Below, piece by piece: positions 7,964 through 17,374 of a stretch of DNA of 64,000 nt (positions are counted from its first letter, which is position 1; the number at the start of each line of letters is the position of its first letter). This DNA comes from Streptomyces sp. NBC_01381 (GTDB lineage: Bacteria; Actinomycetota; Actinomycetes; Streptomycetales; Streptomycetaceae), in contig NZ_JAPEPI010000001.1 of the NCBI RefSeq assembly GCF_026340305.1, positions 4,154,001-4,218,000 of the forward strand. Reading direction: 5' to 3'. Made by a program: the position numbers and the translations under genes. The notes under the pieces are model-generated. The model saw nothing but the letters and a program-made list of their open reading frames with translations. It made no database searches and was not told where the DNA came from.

Positions 7964-10381
7964 CCATGGCCGACCAGCTCGACCGAGCCGTAACAGACCC
8001 AGTCGGTTTGATCACGGACCTCGTCGCCGGCGTTGAGAAGGAACTCGGCGTCAAGACGATCCAGGCTGTGGTCACCGCGGTCGCGGGTGGCCGCGCGAAG
8101 TCACGGAGCCTGGCCAAGGCCCTGGCGATACGGCCCGCGGTCCTGACCGACGGCCGGTCCCCGGCGCCCCGGGCCATCGGCGATCTGCTCATCGCGCTCC
8201 GTAAAGCCGGCGCCTCGGCGGTCGCGCCCCCGGTCTGCGCCGAGTGCGGCAAGAAGTTGCGAACTCTCCAACGCAAGGGCCAGGACTGGTACTGCGGAGT
8301 CTGCGGGCAGGAGACCGCCGAGTGCACTGCCTGCGGAAACGTCCGACGCATCGGCTTCCGGGACCGCAAGGGCCTGCCGCGTTGTTCGATGTGTCCTGAC
8401 ACCGACGACCGTGATCCCGTCACGGTCGTTCATGAGCTGATCGCCGCGATCGCTCCGGGCGCCGACCGTGACGTGGTCGCCGAGGCCCTGCGGCGGACGG
8501 CACCGCACCGTCCCCACTATCGGCAGCGAGTGGTCTGGGCCCTGGAGGAGAACCCTCGTCTGCTGACCGGGGAGGGCTATCTGGCGCCGCACCGCGCCAT
8601 CCTGAGGTTCATTGACCTGCTGCACGAGGCCGGTGTCGCCGGGATCGCCCGGCCCGCCTGCCCTCGCTGCCACCGGGTGGTCCGCATCGACAAGCCGCTG
8701 GACGGGCAGCGGGTCTGCCGCAACTGCATCGCCAAGTCCCGCTTCGAGGAATGCGTACGCTGTGGTGCCCGGCGCGAGCCGGCCACCCGCGACGCCGAGG
8801 GGCGACCGCTGTGTCCGAGCTGCCTGGTCAGGGACCCGGCGAACCTGGAGACCTGCATCGTCTGCGGCAAGTCACGCATGGTCAACTCCCGCACCGCCGA
8901 CGGTCCCATCTGCCCGAACTGCCGTCCCCTGCCCATAGTGCTCTGCTCGATCTGCGGCCACACCGCACCCTGCACACTCTCGAAGCTCACCGGCCTGCCC
9001 CGCTGCGGCGGCTGCCGACAACGCCAGGTCCACTGCACCGTCTGCGGACGGCTCCGCGGCATCCACTCCGGCACCGCCGACCCCCCCCGTCTGCGGCCCC
9101 TGCACCACACCCGACGCCGAGCTCTGGCGCCCCTGTCCCACCTGCGGACAAGCCGAACGGCTACACGCGCCAGGACCGTGCCCTCGCTGCACACTCAAGC
9201 AACGGCTCCACGAGATCCTCGGCGACGGCACCGGCTCCATACCCCCGAAGCTGCAGCCCCTCCACGACGCCCTGGCTAGCTCCGAACGCGCGGCCACCGC
9301 TATGAGCTGGCTCTCCAAGGGCATCGTCTCCACCGTCCTTTCCGATCTCGGCTCCGGCCGCCGCCCCCTCACCCACGAGGCCCTGGACGAACTCCCCGAA
9401 GGCAAGGTCATCGAGCACATCCGCAGTGTTCTCGTCGCCACCGAAGCCCTGCCCAAGCGGGACGAGCAGATGGTCCGGCTCGAACGGCACGTGAAAGACC
9501 TCGTCACCTCCCACGCGACGGCCGAGGGACGGAAAGTCCTGCACCGGTACGCGACTTGGCACCTCTTGCGGCGGCTCCGCCGACGCAGCCGTGGCAAGGA
9601 AATCACGCACTCCCAACTCGCGGTCGCGCGGCAACATCTGCGGGCAGCCGTCTATCTCATGGACTGGCTCGAGGAACAGAGCCTGACCCTTGCCACCTGC
9701 CGACAAGCCGACCTCGAGCACTGGATGACCAGCGACGATGTCCGCCTCCGTCGAGAGGCAGGCCACTTCGCGCGCTGGGCCCGCTCCCAGAAGATCACCC
9801 GCGATCTCAGCTTCCCGGCCGAGCGATGGAACGGCCCCTCCCAGCCGATGGACGACGAGGCCCGCTGGGCCACCGCCCGACGCCTGCTGCACGACGAGAC
9901 CCTCAAGCCCGAAGACCGTCTCGCCGGCCTGTTGTTGCTTCTCTATGCCCAGTGGCCCGCAGCGATCTCCCGGCTCACCGTCGACCACATCGAGGAGACG
10001 GAGGGAGCCGTCCGCATCTGCTTCGGCGCCGTCCCCGTCGAGCTACCCGCACCCGTCGCGGAACTGGCCCTCCGACAAGCCGAGAGTCGCCGCAGCCATG
10101 CTGTCCTCGGCCGCACGGCCTCACCCTGGCTCTTCCCTGGAGGCCAGCCCGGCCGCCCGATCAGTGCCTGGGCCATGGGCGAACGGCTCCGCAACCTCGG
10201 CATCCGGCTCGCGGAGGCCCGCTCGACCGTGCTGTTCCAGCTCGCCACCGAACTGCCCGCCGCGGTCCTTGCTCGCACCCTCGGCATCGACATCACCGTC
10301 GCGGTCAAATGGCAGCGAGCCGCCGCCGGAAACTGGGGTGCCTACGCCGCCGAGATCAGCCGCCGGAACTCGACAACCTGA
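7960..10381 (+). pseudogene. Multi-zinc-ribbon protein with C-terminal inactive recombinase-like domain, +1 frameshift at a C8 run
   Basis: The first frame (7960-9279) has at least eight CxxC knuckles (CAECGKK, CGVCGQE, CTACGNV, CPRCHRV, CVRCGAR, CIVCGKS, CSICGHT, CTVCGRL). At the eight-C run 9081-9088 the frame is lost; one base fewer continues as VCGPCTTPDAELWRPCPTCG and runs to TGA 10381, about 806 residues in all. The C-terminal ~330 residues look like a tyrosine-recombinase fold (ISRLTVDHI; GRPISAWAMGERLRNLGI) without the expected His and Tyr residues. With the upstream integrase and XRE pieces this resembles a recurring actinobacterial recombination module in which this protein would be an accessory factor; that role is inference. 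Confidence 0.7.
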
Positions 10382-10392
10382 CCCATGCACCG

Positions 10393-10968
10393 ATGTCAGT
10401 CCCCGCTGACATGCTCTTTCTCATGACGCACGAAAGCATGCCTGACCTCGCCCAGGTCACCGACGCCCACGAGGTCACCCCCGAACTCCGACGCCAGCTG
10501 ATCGACTGCTGGATCGCGGTCACCAACTCGGGCGGTGCTGCGGGGTTCCCGTTCCCGCCGGTCTGGGACGACGAGGTCGCGCCGGTCACGGACAAGATCC
10601 TCGGCCGCCTCCACCCACAGCACAGCCGTCTCATCACCGCCAGATTCGACGGCGTTCTTGCTGGATGGGTCGTCCTCAACCGCGATCCCTACCGGCTCGT
10701 CGGACACTGGGGCACGGTCAACCACCTTCAAACCCACCCCGACTTTCGCGGTCGCGGAGTCGGCTCCGCCCTCATGCGTGAGCTGCGAAAGATCGCCCGC
10801 GACGAGCTGGGTCTCGAACAGATGCATCTCGCGGCCCGCGGAAGCGAGGGACTGGAGGCCTTCTACAGCCGACTCGGATGGCGCGAGGTTGGTCGCTGGC
10901 CCGGGGCACTCCACTTCACGCCCGACGACACCCGGGACGAGGTCCTGATGCTCCTCGATCCCCTCTGA
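10393..10968 (+). CDS. GNAT-family N-acetyltransferase
   Basis: Up to 191 residues; ATGs at 10393, 10411 and 10423 are all possible and none has a strong ribosome site, and the first follows the preceding stop by 12 bases. The central GNAT pattern is clear: LAGWVVLNRDPYR, NHLQTHPDFRGRGVGSALM (acetyl-CoA pyrophosphate loop R-G-x-G-x-G/A), LEQMHLAARGSEGLEAFYSR and LGWREVGRWPG. Substrate unknown. GNATs on mobile elements often give resistance to small toxic molecules, but nothing here shows which. Confidence 0.87.
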   Translation: MSVPADMLFLMTHESMPDLAQVTDAHEVTPELRRQLIDCWIAVTNSGGAAGFPFPPVWDDEVAPVTDKILGRLHPQHSRLITARFDGVLAGWVVLNRDPYRLVGHWGTVNHLQTHPDFRGRGVGSALMRELRKIARDELGLEQMHLAARGSEGLEAFYSRLGWREVGRWPGALHFTPDDTRDEVLMLLDPL

Positions 10969-11096
10969 TTGCGGGGGCATTCCGAGAGTTCCAATACCCG
11001 ACTCCGCCATTACACCTCCAGCCGGACGCCCACAAGGCCGTCCTTGGAGCCTGGGAACGTATGGAAACCCCGCTCACCATCGGCGCATGAACGTTC

Positions 11097-11127
11097 CTTC
11101 GCCCTGTCCTCCACGGACAGGGCGAAG
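11097..11127. terminator. Perfect 13-bp hairpin between converging GNAT and CHAT transcripts
   Basis: CTTCGCCCTGTCC-TCCAC-GGACAGGGCGAAG forms a perfect stem with a five-base loop in the gap between the forward GNAT gene and the reverse CHAT operon. It can serve as a bidirectional terminator. There is no U-tract, as is usual in Streptomyces. Confidence 0.75.
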
Positions 11128-11193
11128 TCGTCTCCCGGTTGGACAGGGCCGGGTCACGTTCGCGGGTCGGTCGGGCAGGTGCGATGACTGGTC

Positions 11194-14100
11194 TCATCGC
11201 ACCGACCAGCCCTGGAGCACGAAGGCTGCCCAGTGCGCACTCGCGACAGTGTCCATCATCTGAGTCTGGGCGCGCCGCAGAGAGGCAATGGGGCCAGCCG
11301 TCGCGAGGTTCTCGTAGAACTTACGAGCAGTGAACGCGGCTATGGAATCGGGCACTTGCCACGACGCGCCGATGACGACCCGTGCGCCGGCCTGGAGGAA
11401 GACCGTCGACAGGTTCAGGGCGTCTTCAAGAACTGTGTCCTCTGCCGCAGACTCGCAGGAGGAGAGGAACACCATGCTGGGCGCGCGCTCGGCGCAGGCC
11501 ACCTCCAGTTCAGGGACGGACAGCAAGCCGTCGGAGAACAGTAGCCCGGACTGGTCGGGGCGGTCAGTGATCATCGTGCTGTGGCCAGCGAAATGGAAAA
11601 GATCTGTCTCCTTAAGGATGCTCAGGGCCGCACCTTTACTGAGGGGCCGCGAGATGTCGGTCAGCACGATCTTGTCCGGTACCGACAACGTCGAGAAGGC
11701 ATGTCGACACTCCTGGATGTGCCGTTTGAGCGTGCCGCTGGGATCGCAGGCGACGAAGGCCGCCTTACGCACGGGCGGATCTGGGGTGCCGAGAACCCGG
11801 GCGAGGAAGGCGGCGCTGGGAACTCGAATCACCTCGAATGTTCTGCCCAGCCGCTCACCCGTCGGGGTCGGCATACTGTGCCAAGGCAGATGCCGGAGGT
11901 CTCGTGAGGCGATCACAATTCCCTTTATTCCTGCCAGGTCGATGTCGTTCAGAAGCGGGCCGAGGAAATGCGAACTGATCCAGGACATCTGGTAATGGAA
12001 CTGTTCCGCGTGCTCGGGGGTGGGTAGTGGGATGCGGATGTGGCGATCATCGGCTGCATCGCCTGTACGGACCGCGAGGGAGGACAGTGGCAGTCTGCGT
12101 CCACCGTCTCGGACGTTGAGGCGACCGTTCCGGTGCTGGAGAACAAAGCAGGCTAGTTCATTTGTCTTGGTGACGTAAATCTGCAGCAGGATGGTGTCTG
12201 CCGGAAGTGCGTTCCTCAGAGCGTGGAAAACATCGTCACGGGCAGGCGCCTCACCCCGGCCTTCGGCCAGCGTTCTGCCGGTACCGCGTTCCACCACCCA
12301 CCATTTGTCCTCGTCGGGCGCCCCCAGCCGCTCCAGTGCGGAACCCAGCAGCCGGTAGGTTGAACCAAAGCTCCGTGTCAATTCTGCCCGGTATCGAGAG
12401 GACTTACCGAGCGGGCGGAATTCATCGATCACGGAAACCGCCTCTTCGAGCAACTCCCGGGCCGCAGCTGCGTCGCCTAACTCAAGATGGGTCTGGCCGG
12501 CATTGGTGAGGATCTGGATGAGGTACCGGGACGGTCCCATGCCCCTGAGGCCACGGACTGATTCGAGCTGTGCCTCCTTGGCTGCATCGGGGTCAGTGGT
12601 CTTGAGCGCAATCGCCGCGTTGCTCAAGCTGGTTGCACGTAGAACCGGATCGACAGCCCGCGGTGCGAGCCGTTGGATCCGCTGGGCGAGTCGGACCGCT
12701 TCCGGATTGCTTGTCGCGCCGCGTTCCTTCGTCATCAGGAAGAGACACCCCAGGAAGGTCATCAGGGTCGTGAGCTCGCGGTCAGGATCGCCTAGACGCT
12801 CCCGGAGTGCGAGGGCCTTGCGGTAGTAGCCGGCTGCGGCAAGCCGATTGTCCCGCGGGTTCTCCAGCTCTCCTATTTTCTGGAAGACCAAACCCAGAGA
12901 GTTGAGCAGAGTAGCTTCCATGAACTCGGCGTCGGCGGGCGGCTCCGCACGCAAGGCCGTCAGTCCCTTCTCAAGGACGGTTCTCGCCTCCAGCAACCGG
13001 GGCAGCCTGGCATCCGCGTAGTCGGAGAGGGCATTTCCGAGGGTGCCCGCTGCGAGAGGCAGTACAGTCCGGAATCCGTGCCGTTCTGCAAGGTCCATGG
13101 CACGGCGGCCCTCCTCGATCGCGGCTTCGATACGGGCCGCTTCATCGCCACCGTGGCTCTCCTTGAGGATGGTGGCCGTCGTGATGCTCACCCTCACCTC
13201 CTCTCGCGGCAGCCCGTCGGCGACGGTCCGCGCTTCACGGAGGATTTCCAGAGACTCCAGCAGGCGGTCAGTCGTTGAACCCTGCGGCGCAGGTCCAGCA
13301 ATACTGCTGGCGAGACTGACCCTGCTGGTGACCATGAGCTCCGGGTGTCCAAGCAGGTCTGCCGCGCGAACCGCCGCCCGCAGCGGCGCCTCGCTATGGG
13401 CCAGAGGCTGTCCGTGGGGTGTGAGGCTGGGGTAGTAGCACTGCGAGAACTCGCGCTTAAGTTCATCCTGTGAAGGACACGCCCGGCGCAGGCGGGCATA
13501 GCGCTCGCGCGCTTCGGGCGGTGCGGGGCCGAGCCAGGTCGGAGGTTCCTCCGGAGCCGACCCGATTCCTTGTTTCACGGGCGGGCCGAATATCTCCCGC
13601 AGCGTTCTTTCATCCGAAAGCGGTCCCTCGACTGGCTGTTGAGCCTGCGAGAAGAGCCAGGCGGTCGCTAGTTCCTGGACATAGCGGGTCTTGAGTGAGA
13701 CCCGTTGTGCGTTGTCCAGGACATCGGCCGACCAAGGGTAGGACCACAGCATGCCGTGGCAGTCGTATTCCATGGCCAACGCGGCTATCAAGGGTGTCTG
13801 TTTCCACCACAGGTCGCATTCGGGGAGGGACCGAAGACGCGGGTCGCGTGACCGAGCTATCGCTCCGGTCGCATCGCCCAGTCGTACGCGGATCACGATC
13901 TGCGTAGAGAGAAGCAGCGCTTCGCCCGCGGCGGTGAGGGCCTCCGGGGCGGTCGCCAGTATTTGCTCGAAGAGCGTGAGCCACGCGGGCAGTTCGGATT
14001 CGGGAATCGAGAGGCAGTGGCCCTCTTGTAGTAGCCGGAGAAACCCCTCCGAGTGCCGACCGATGCGGTTGAGTCCGTCCTTCAGTAGCCTGAGCGCTGC

Positions 14101-14856
14101 TCCGTGTTCTCCAGCGGAGAGCCGTGCGCAGATGAGGTGGAAGTATCGGTCGTCGGCAAAACTGCCTTCATCCGCGGCTTCGAACAGTGCCACTGCCTTG
14201 GCATAGTGATCGGCAGCCTCCTGGTGCAGGGCGAGATCATCCGTGAGTACGTTGCCCAGATTCCCGTGGAGCCGAGCCAGGATGCGTGCGGTGTCGGGAT
14301 CGCGCGGTTCGAGCTCGCCGAGATCGTGGATCGCCTTCTCATATGTTCGTCGCGCCGTCTCCCACTGCTTGCGGTCGCGCTGCAGACTACCCAGTGTGAT
14401 GGACGCGTTCGCGGCGCGGATGAGATGCCCCTGCTGTAGCGCCGTGCTCACTGCCGTGCCGAGCATTTCGTAGGCACGCTCGTGGTCCCTAGCAGAGATG
14501 AGTGAGGCGTAATGAATCAGGGCTTGGTCGCGCTCGTCGTAGCTCTCAGGATCCTCCGGGCGTCGTAGGATCTCACCGAAGTGCAGGAGCGCTTCGTCCT
14601 CGTCGCCGAGGTTCAAGGCGGTGGCCCCGAGGATTAGCGCCAGGACGGCTCGGAGCCGAGTCTCACTGTGGCCTTGGCTATCCAGCAGATGCAGCGCAGC
14701 GACGGCGACGCGATGCCCGCTCATCGGATCGGATCGCTGACGTGGCTCGACCCAGCGGACGGCTGCCCAGATCTCCGCGAGTTGGGCTTCGGGAGAGAGC
14801 GCCGCGAACGCAGCGTTGTCAGGCCACCCTCCCCGTCCGATCGCTTCCCAGTCCAT
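11194..14856 (-). CDS. TPR-CHAT protein (caspase-like protease with long helical-repeat array)
   Basis: 1220 residues. Roughly residues 60-900 are TPR-like helical repeats (for example NASITLGSLQRDRKQWETAR, LHGNLGNVL, EATLLNSLGLVFQKIGELEN, ILTNAGQTHLELGDAAAARE). The last ~330 residues are a CHAT domain, the clan CD caspase/separase relative. Its catalytic pair is visible as His in DLFHFAGHS (about residue 1092) and Cys in FLSSCES (about 1134), with the supporting VVIGASWQVPD and LRRAQTQMM motifs at the end. CHAT proteases are commonly activated by sensor or repeat domains and cleave a partner. It is the distal gene of a three-gene operon, 21 bases after the membrane protein, inside the island, which suggests a conflict/defence role (inference). 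Confidence 0.88.
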   Translation of the reverse strand: MDWEAIGRGGWPDNAAFAALSPEAQLAEIWAAVRWVEPRQRSDPMSGHRVAVAALHLLDSQGHSETRLRAVLALILGATALNLGDEDEALLHFGEILRRPEDPESYDERDQALIHYASLISARDHERAYEMLGTAVSTALQQGHLIRAANASITLGSLQRDRKQWETARRTYEKAIHDLGELEPRDPDTARILARLHGNLGNVLTDDLALHQEAADHYAKAVALFEAADEGSFADDRYFHLICARLSAGEHGAALRLLKDGLNRIGRHSEGFLRLLQEGHCLSIPESELPAWLTLFEQILATAPEALTAAGEALLLSTQIVIRVRLGDATGAIARSRDPRLRSLPECDLWWKQTPLIAALAMEYDCHGMLWSYPWSADVLDNAQRVSLKTRYVQELATAWLFSQAQQPVEGPLSDERTLREIFGPPVKQGIGSAPEEPPTWLGPAPPEARERYARLRRACPSQDELKREFSQCYYPSLTPHGQPLAHSEAPLRAAVRAADLLGHPELMVTSRVSLASSIAGPAPQGSTTDRLLESLEILREARTVADGLPREEVRVSITTATILKESHGGDEAARIEAAIEEGRRAMDLAERHGFRTVLPLAAGTLGNALSDYADARLPRLLEARTVLEKGLTALRAEPPADAEFMEATLLNSLGLVFQKIGELENPRDNRLAAAGYYRKALALRERLGDPDRELTTLMTFLGCLFLMTKERGATSNPEAVRLAQRIQRLAPRAVDPVLRATSLSNAAIALKTTDPDAAKEAQLESVRGLRGMGPSRYLIQILTNAGQTHLELGDAAAARELLEEAVSVIDEFRPLGKSSRYRAELTRSFGSTYRLLGSALERLGAPDEDKWWVVERGTGRTLAEGRGEAPARDDVFHALRNALPADTILLQIYVTKTNELACFVLQHRNGRLNVRDGGRRLPLSSLAVRTGDAADDRHIRIPLPTPEHAEQFHYQMSWISSHFLGPLLNDIDLAGIKGIVIASRDLRHLPWHSMPTPTGERLGRTFEVIRVPSAAFLARVLGTPDPPVRKAAFVACDPSGTLKRHIQECRHAFSTLSVPDKIVLTDISRPLSKGAALSILKETDLFHFAGHSTMITDRPDQSGLLFSDGLLSVPELEVACAERAPSMVFLSSCESAAEDTVLEDALNLSTVFLQAGARVVIGASWQVPDSIAAFTARKFYENLATAGPIASLRRAQTQMMDTVASAHWAAFVLQGWSVR

Positions 14857-14877
14857 GGCGGCTCCTGGCGTCGTCGT

Positions 14878-15480
14878 TCAACAGGGTCCGACTTCGAGGG
14901 ACCCGGGGCCGCTGAGAGTGACTGGTCGGCCCTTAGCGAGGGGAACGGTGAGTGACACAGTGTCGTCAGCCGTGACAACACTGACGCACTGTTTCTCGTC
15001 CTTCTTGGCTTCCTCCGGCCCGAACAGGGCGAGACTGGTGGCCAGAGCCATTGCCGTGATCCCGGCGATCATCAGTACGCTGGCAATCTTGATCCGACGT
15101 ATCGCCTCGCGGGCCCGCAGCCGGTCGTCGCGGAGTAACCGCTCGTGTAGCCCGTTGGATGTACCCACCGGCATCGGCTGGGAGGTCCAACCGAACGCCG
15201 CGATCATCGCGTGGAAGGCCGAGACGATCACCGCAACTAGGGCTGCGAGCAGTGCCCCTGCGGCGCTCCATTCAACCCACGGCGCCAAGCCGTCAAGGGA
15301 GTCGCGCCCCTTGAACACGACCACAGTCCCGAAGAGCGCAGCCAAGCCCAGCAGCCCGTCGCGCCACTTGCTGGCCTGTTCACGGACACGTTCGAGTTCC
15401 GTCGTCTGTAGCGCCCGGACTCGATCCGCAGCCTCAAGATCCTGCGGTGACGGCGCTGGCCCACCCGAGATCTGGGTCAT
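14878..15480 (-). CDS. Three-helix membrane protein of the CHAT operon
   Basis: 200 residues from the ATG at 15478-15480, whose first bases overlap the upstream stop (ATGA, 15477-15480). An N-terminal charged helix (AADRVRALQTTELERVREQA) precedes hydrophobic segments at about 42-58 (GLLGLAALFGTVVVF), 70-94 (AAGALLAALVAVIVSAFHAM) and 132-153 (IASVLMIAGITAMALATSLAL). A ~45-residue tail follows with two cysteines (KQCVSVV, EVGPC), probably outside the membrane. A highly charged loop, LHERLLRDDRLRAREAIRRI, sits between helices 2 and 3. It could be a pore-forming or signalling effector processed by the adjacent CHAT protease; that is a hypothesis. Confidence 0.78.
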   Translation of the reverse strand: MTQISGGPAPSPQDLEAADRVRALQTTELERVREQASKWRDGLLGLAALFGTVVVFKGRDSLDGLAPWVEWSAAGALLAALVAVIVSAFHAMIAAFGWTSQPMPVGTSNGLHERLLRDDRLRAREAIRRIKIASVLMIAGITAMALATSLALFGPEEAKKDEKQCVSVVTADDTVSLTVPLAKGRPVTLSGPGSLEVGPC

Positions 15481-15704
15481 GGTCCGAGTTCCACCGTCCA
15501 GGAGCGGCCGCATCCGAACCTGTTCTCGCCGTGCGACCCAGGGTCGGCACATCGGCACCGCACAGCAATCACGGTCGCCTCGGCATCCGGCTCCAGCCGT
15601 GTGACATCCGTGCCGCGGACCACATCGTCGAGCCAGGTCTCATGGACAGTGTGGCTGCATGAAGGACAGGGGCCTTCCAGGTACCAGCCGGGGGGGGTCC
15701 TCAA
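15477..15704 (-). CDS. Small Cys-rich (probable zinc-binding) protein of the CHAT operon
   Basis: About 75 residues. The reading frame has only a TTG (15704) or a CTG five codons upstream as starts, so the exact N-terminus is unsure. It contains EGPCPSCSHTVHETW, then RCRCADPGSHGENRFGCGRSW: two Cys/His clusters with the spacing of a zinc ribbon. It ends in ATGA overlap with the membrane protein gene, so it is translationally coupled and part of the same system. Possible roles are sensing or scaffolding; none is established. Confidence 0.6.
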   Translation of the reverse strand: MRTPPGWYLEGPCPSCSHTVHETWLDDVVRGTDVTRLEPDAEATVIAVRCRCADPGSHGENRFGCGRSWTVELGP

Positions 15705-15746
15705 TTCGTCTGGCAGACCATCCGGTCAGGTCGGGACGGTCAAGTC

Positions 15747-16256
15747 TCACGTCATTCCATGGCACGGACATCGCGAACCCCCGTGAAAAGACTGCTGCAT
15801 CAGAGTTGCCGACTCGTCTGGATCGGGCAAGTCATCCAGCAAAGTGAGGGGACGGATATGCCAATTGCGTGGCTTCCCGGGACGCTGAGGGATACCCTGC
15901 GGCTCTCGGCGATGGTCGCGTCGGCAAGCCGAACCGGTCCCTACAGTGGCCACAGGTAACTGCCAGGTGACCTGAGTTGGGCAACACAGGGCAATCCACT
16001 CCTGCGGCCTCGCGCTGGGGGAGGGCTCCAGCGCCCGTACCTTCCAGCCGCGGGCTTCCAGGCCGGCGCGGAGTGTGGCCGCGATGTCGGTCATCGGCGC
16101 TGGGTTCTTGGTGGCGACATCGAGGTCTTGCCTCGGCTGGTTGATTAAATGATGCGCCCGTACGGCATAGCCGCTGGTGAGGTCCAGCGGGTACGGGGAA
16201 CCGAGCGCGATCACATCTGCCAGGAGCCGTGTGTGCTGCTCTGGCATGTCCGTCAT
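15747..16256 (-). pseudogene. Truncated AbiEii-like nucleotidyltransferase (copy 2)
   Basis: Starts at ATG 16254-16256 (ATGA overlap with the partner gene). For ~80 residues it closely parallels the intact copy at 17375-18052: DMPEQHTRLLADVIALGSPY, then GYAVRAHHLINQPRQDLDVA and LEARGWKVRALEP. After this (about 16016) the similarity stops; the remaining open frame to 15747 is unrelated. The conserved GG before YAVRAH is SG here. With the catalytic core truncated it is unlikely to act as a nucleotidyltransferase. Confidence 0.72.
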
Positions 16257-16645
16257 GCGGCTGCCTGGGTGCGGGAGGCGAGCTGGGGGAAGGCGTCTTC
16301 CCATACGGTGCGCACGGTACGGCCGACGAGGGTGCGCAGTACCGGCCACAGCTGGAGAAGCAGATCCTGGTTGAGGTAGCGGCGTAGGTCGTCGCGCAGA
16401 CCCTCATGCAGGACGGTGCGGTACAGGCCCATTCGCTGGCGGGGCTTGCCCAGGTCGTATGAGGTCATCCCGGACCAGGCCAAGTGCAATGGTAGGTTCA
16501 CGACCCCTTGAGCTGGTCCGTGCAGATCGTCCAGCGATTCCGGCAGACGCCGCCGGAACTTCTCCCGGTACAGCGCGAGGTCGTCGGCGACCTCGCCCGA
16601 CAGTTCGCTCTGCGTGGCGGTGAGGTGTTGTGGGCCGGCTGGCAT
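16253..16645 (-). CDS. Partner protein of the truncated nucleotidyltransferase (copy 2)
   Basis: 130 residues, closely similar over nearly its whole length to the copy at 18049-18450. Shared blocks are DLALYREKFRRRLPESLDDL, AWSGMTSYDLGKPRQRMGLY, RTVLHEGLRDDL, YLNQDLLLQLWPVLRTLVGR and TVWEDAFPQLASRTQAAA. It is coupled to the downstream toxin-like gene by ATGA. It occupies the antitoxin position of AbiEi/AbiEii-like pairs but has no recognisable AbiEi or winged-helix sequence, so the partner family is unassigned. The reading frame is intact even though its toxin-like mate is truncated, as expected for an orphan antitoxin. Confidence 0.62.
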   Translation of the reverse strand: MPAGPQHLTATQSELSGEVADDLALYREKFRRRLPESLDDLHGPAQGVVNLPLHLAWSGMTSYDLGKPRQRMGLYRTVLHEGLRDDLRRYLNQDLLLQLWPVLRTLVGRTVRTVWEDAFPQLASRTQAAA

Positions 16646-17374
16646 GACCACATTGTGGCCATCGGAGCCGTGGCATGGGGAGTGGATGCTGCGCCCGGAG
16701 TGAGCGGCGGAGAGCTCGTGCAGACGAGCTGGTCGTGGCAGCCGCATCTGCCGAGGGGCAGGGATGGATTGTCGGTCGTGACGCTCGTTTGACGCTCTGG
16801 GCGCCCGCACGCGGGACAGAGAGCCGTTAAACCGGCTCTGACCTGGGCTTTTTCGGGACTCGCTCAGGCCGATATCTTTCCGATGACACATCACGTGGAG
16901 TGGTGGCGATCTTGGAGCCGGTCGCAAAGGGTTCCTGGCCTGCGATTTTGCGTCTGCGTATTATATGCGGTATGGGCGTTACAGGCGATATCTTAACGCT
17001 GAAATGACGCTCGTGACGCTCGTTCTGATGGCATGTCGGGTGCGCCGGCGGGCTGGCTGGTCAGGCCACTGGAAGAGCAGTGTGGGCGAGCGAGGAGCTC
17101 TTCTTTTCGCCACCTCAGTGGCGGTCGTCCGTGCTGATGGAACGTCGTCAGACTGCGGGCGCGAGGGAAGTCAGTTCCCAGAGCGTGGACGCCCGAAGTG
17201 CTTGCCGTGCTCTACCTTCGAGGTGTGGCCTGGCTGCCCGGAGGAGTCGGACGTTGGTCGTATCGCCCGTGAGAGGCCAGTTTGCCCAGTGCCGTGGGGA
17301 TATTTCCACGGCACTGTACTTGCCCCTCGCTCGGCTTCCCCGGGCTCCCGTTTCCGGTGGTCGGCCTGATGTGA
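16646..17374. other. ~730 bp without a convincing gene
   Basis: Lies between the two nucleotidyltransferase modules. It has lower GC than its surroundings in places (around 16940-17010, e.g. GTATTATATGCGGTATGGGC). The open frames present have no ribosome site or family-like sequence. The only clear structure is the hairpin at 17287-17316. Confidence 0.5.
17287..17316. terminator. Perfect 11-bp hairpin downstream of the intact nucleotidyltransferase
   Basis: CAGTGCCGTGG, an eight-base loop, then CCACGGCACTG. It lies about 60-90 bases beyond the reverse-strand stop at 17375, where a terminator for the toxin-like operon would be expected. Confidence 0.65.

Noticed and set aside
16965..17369. 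134-codon forward open frame between the nucleotidyltransferase modules
   Set aside because: No ribosome site, no family-like sequence, low coding bias; it spans the terminator hairpin 17287-17316.
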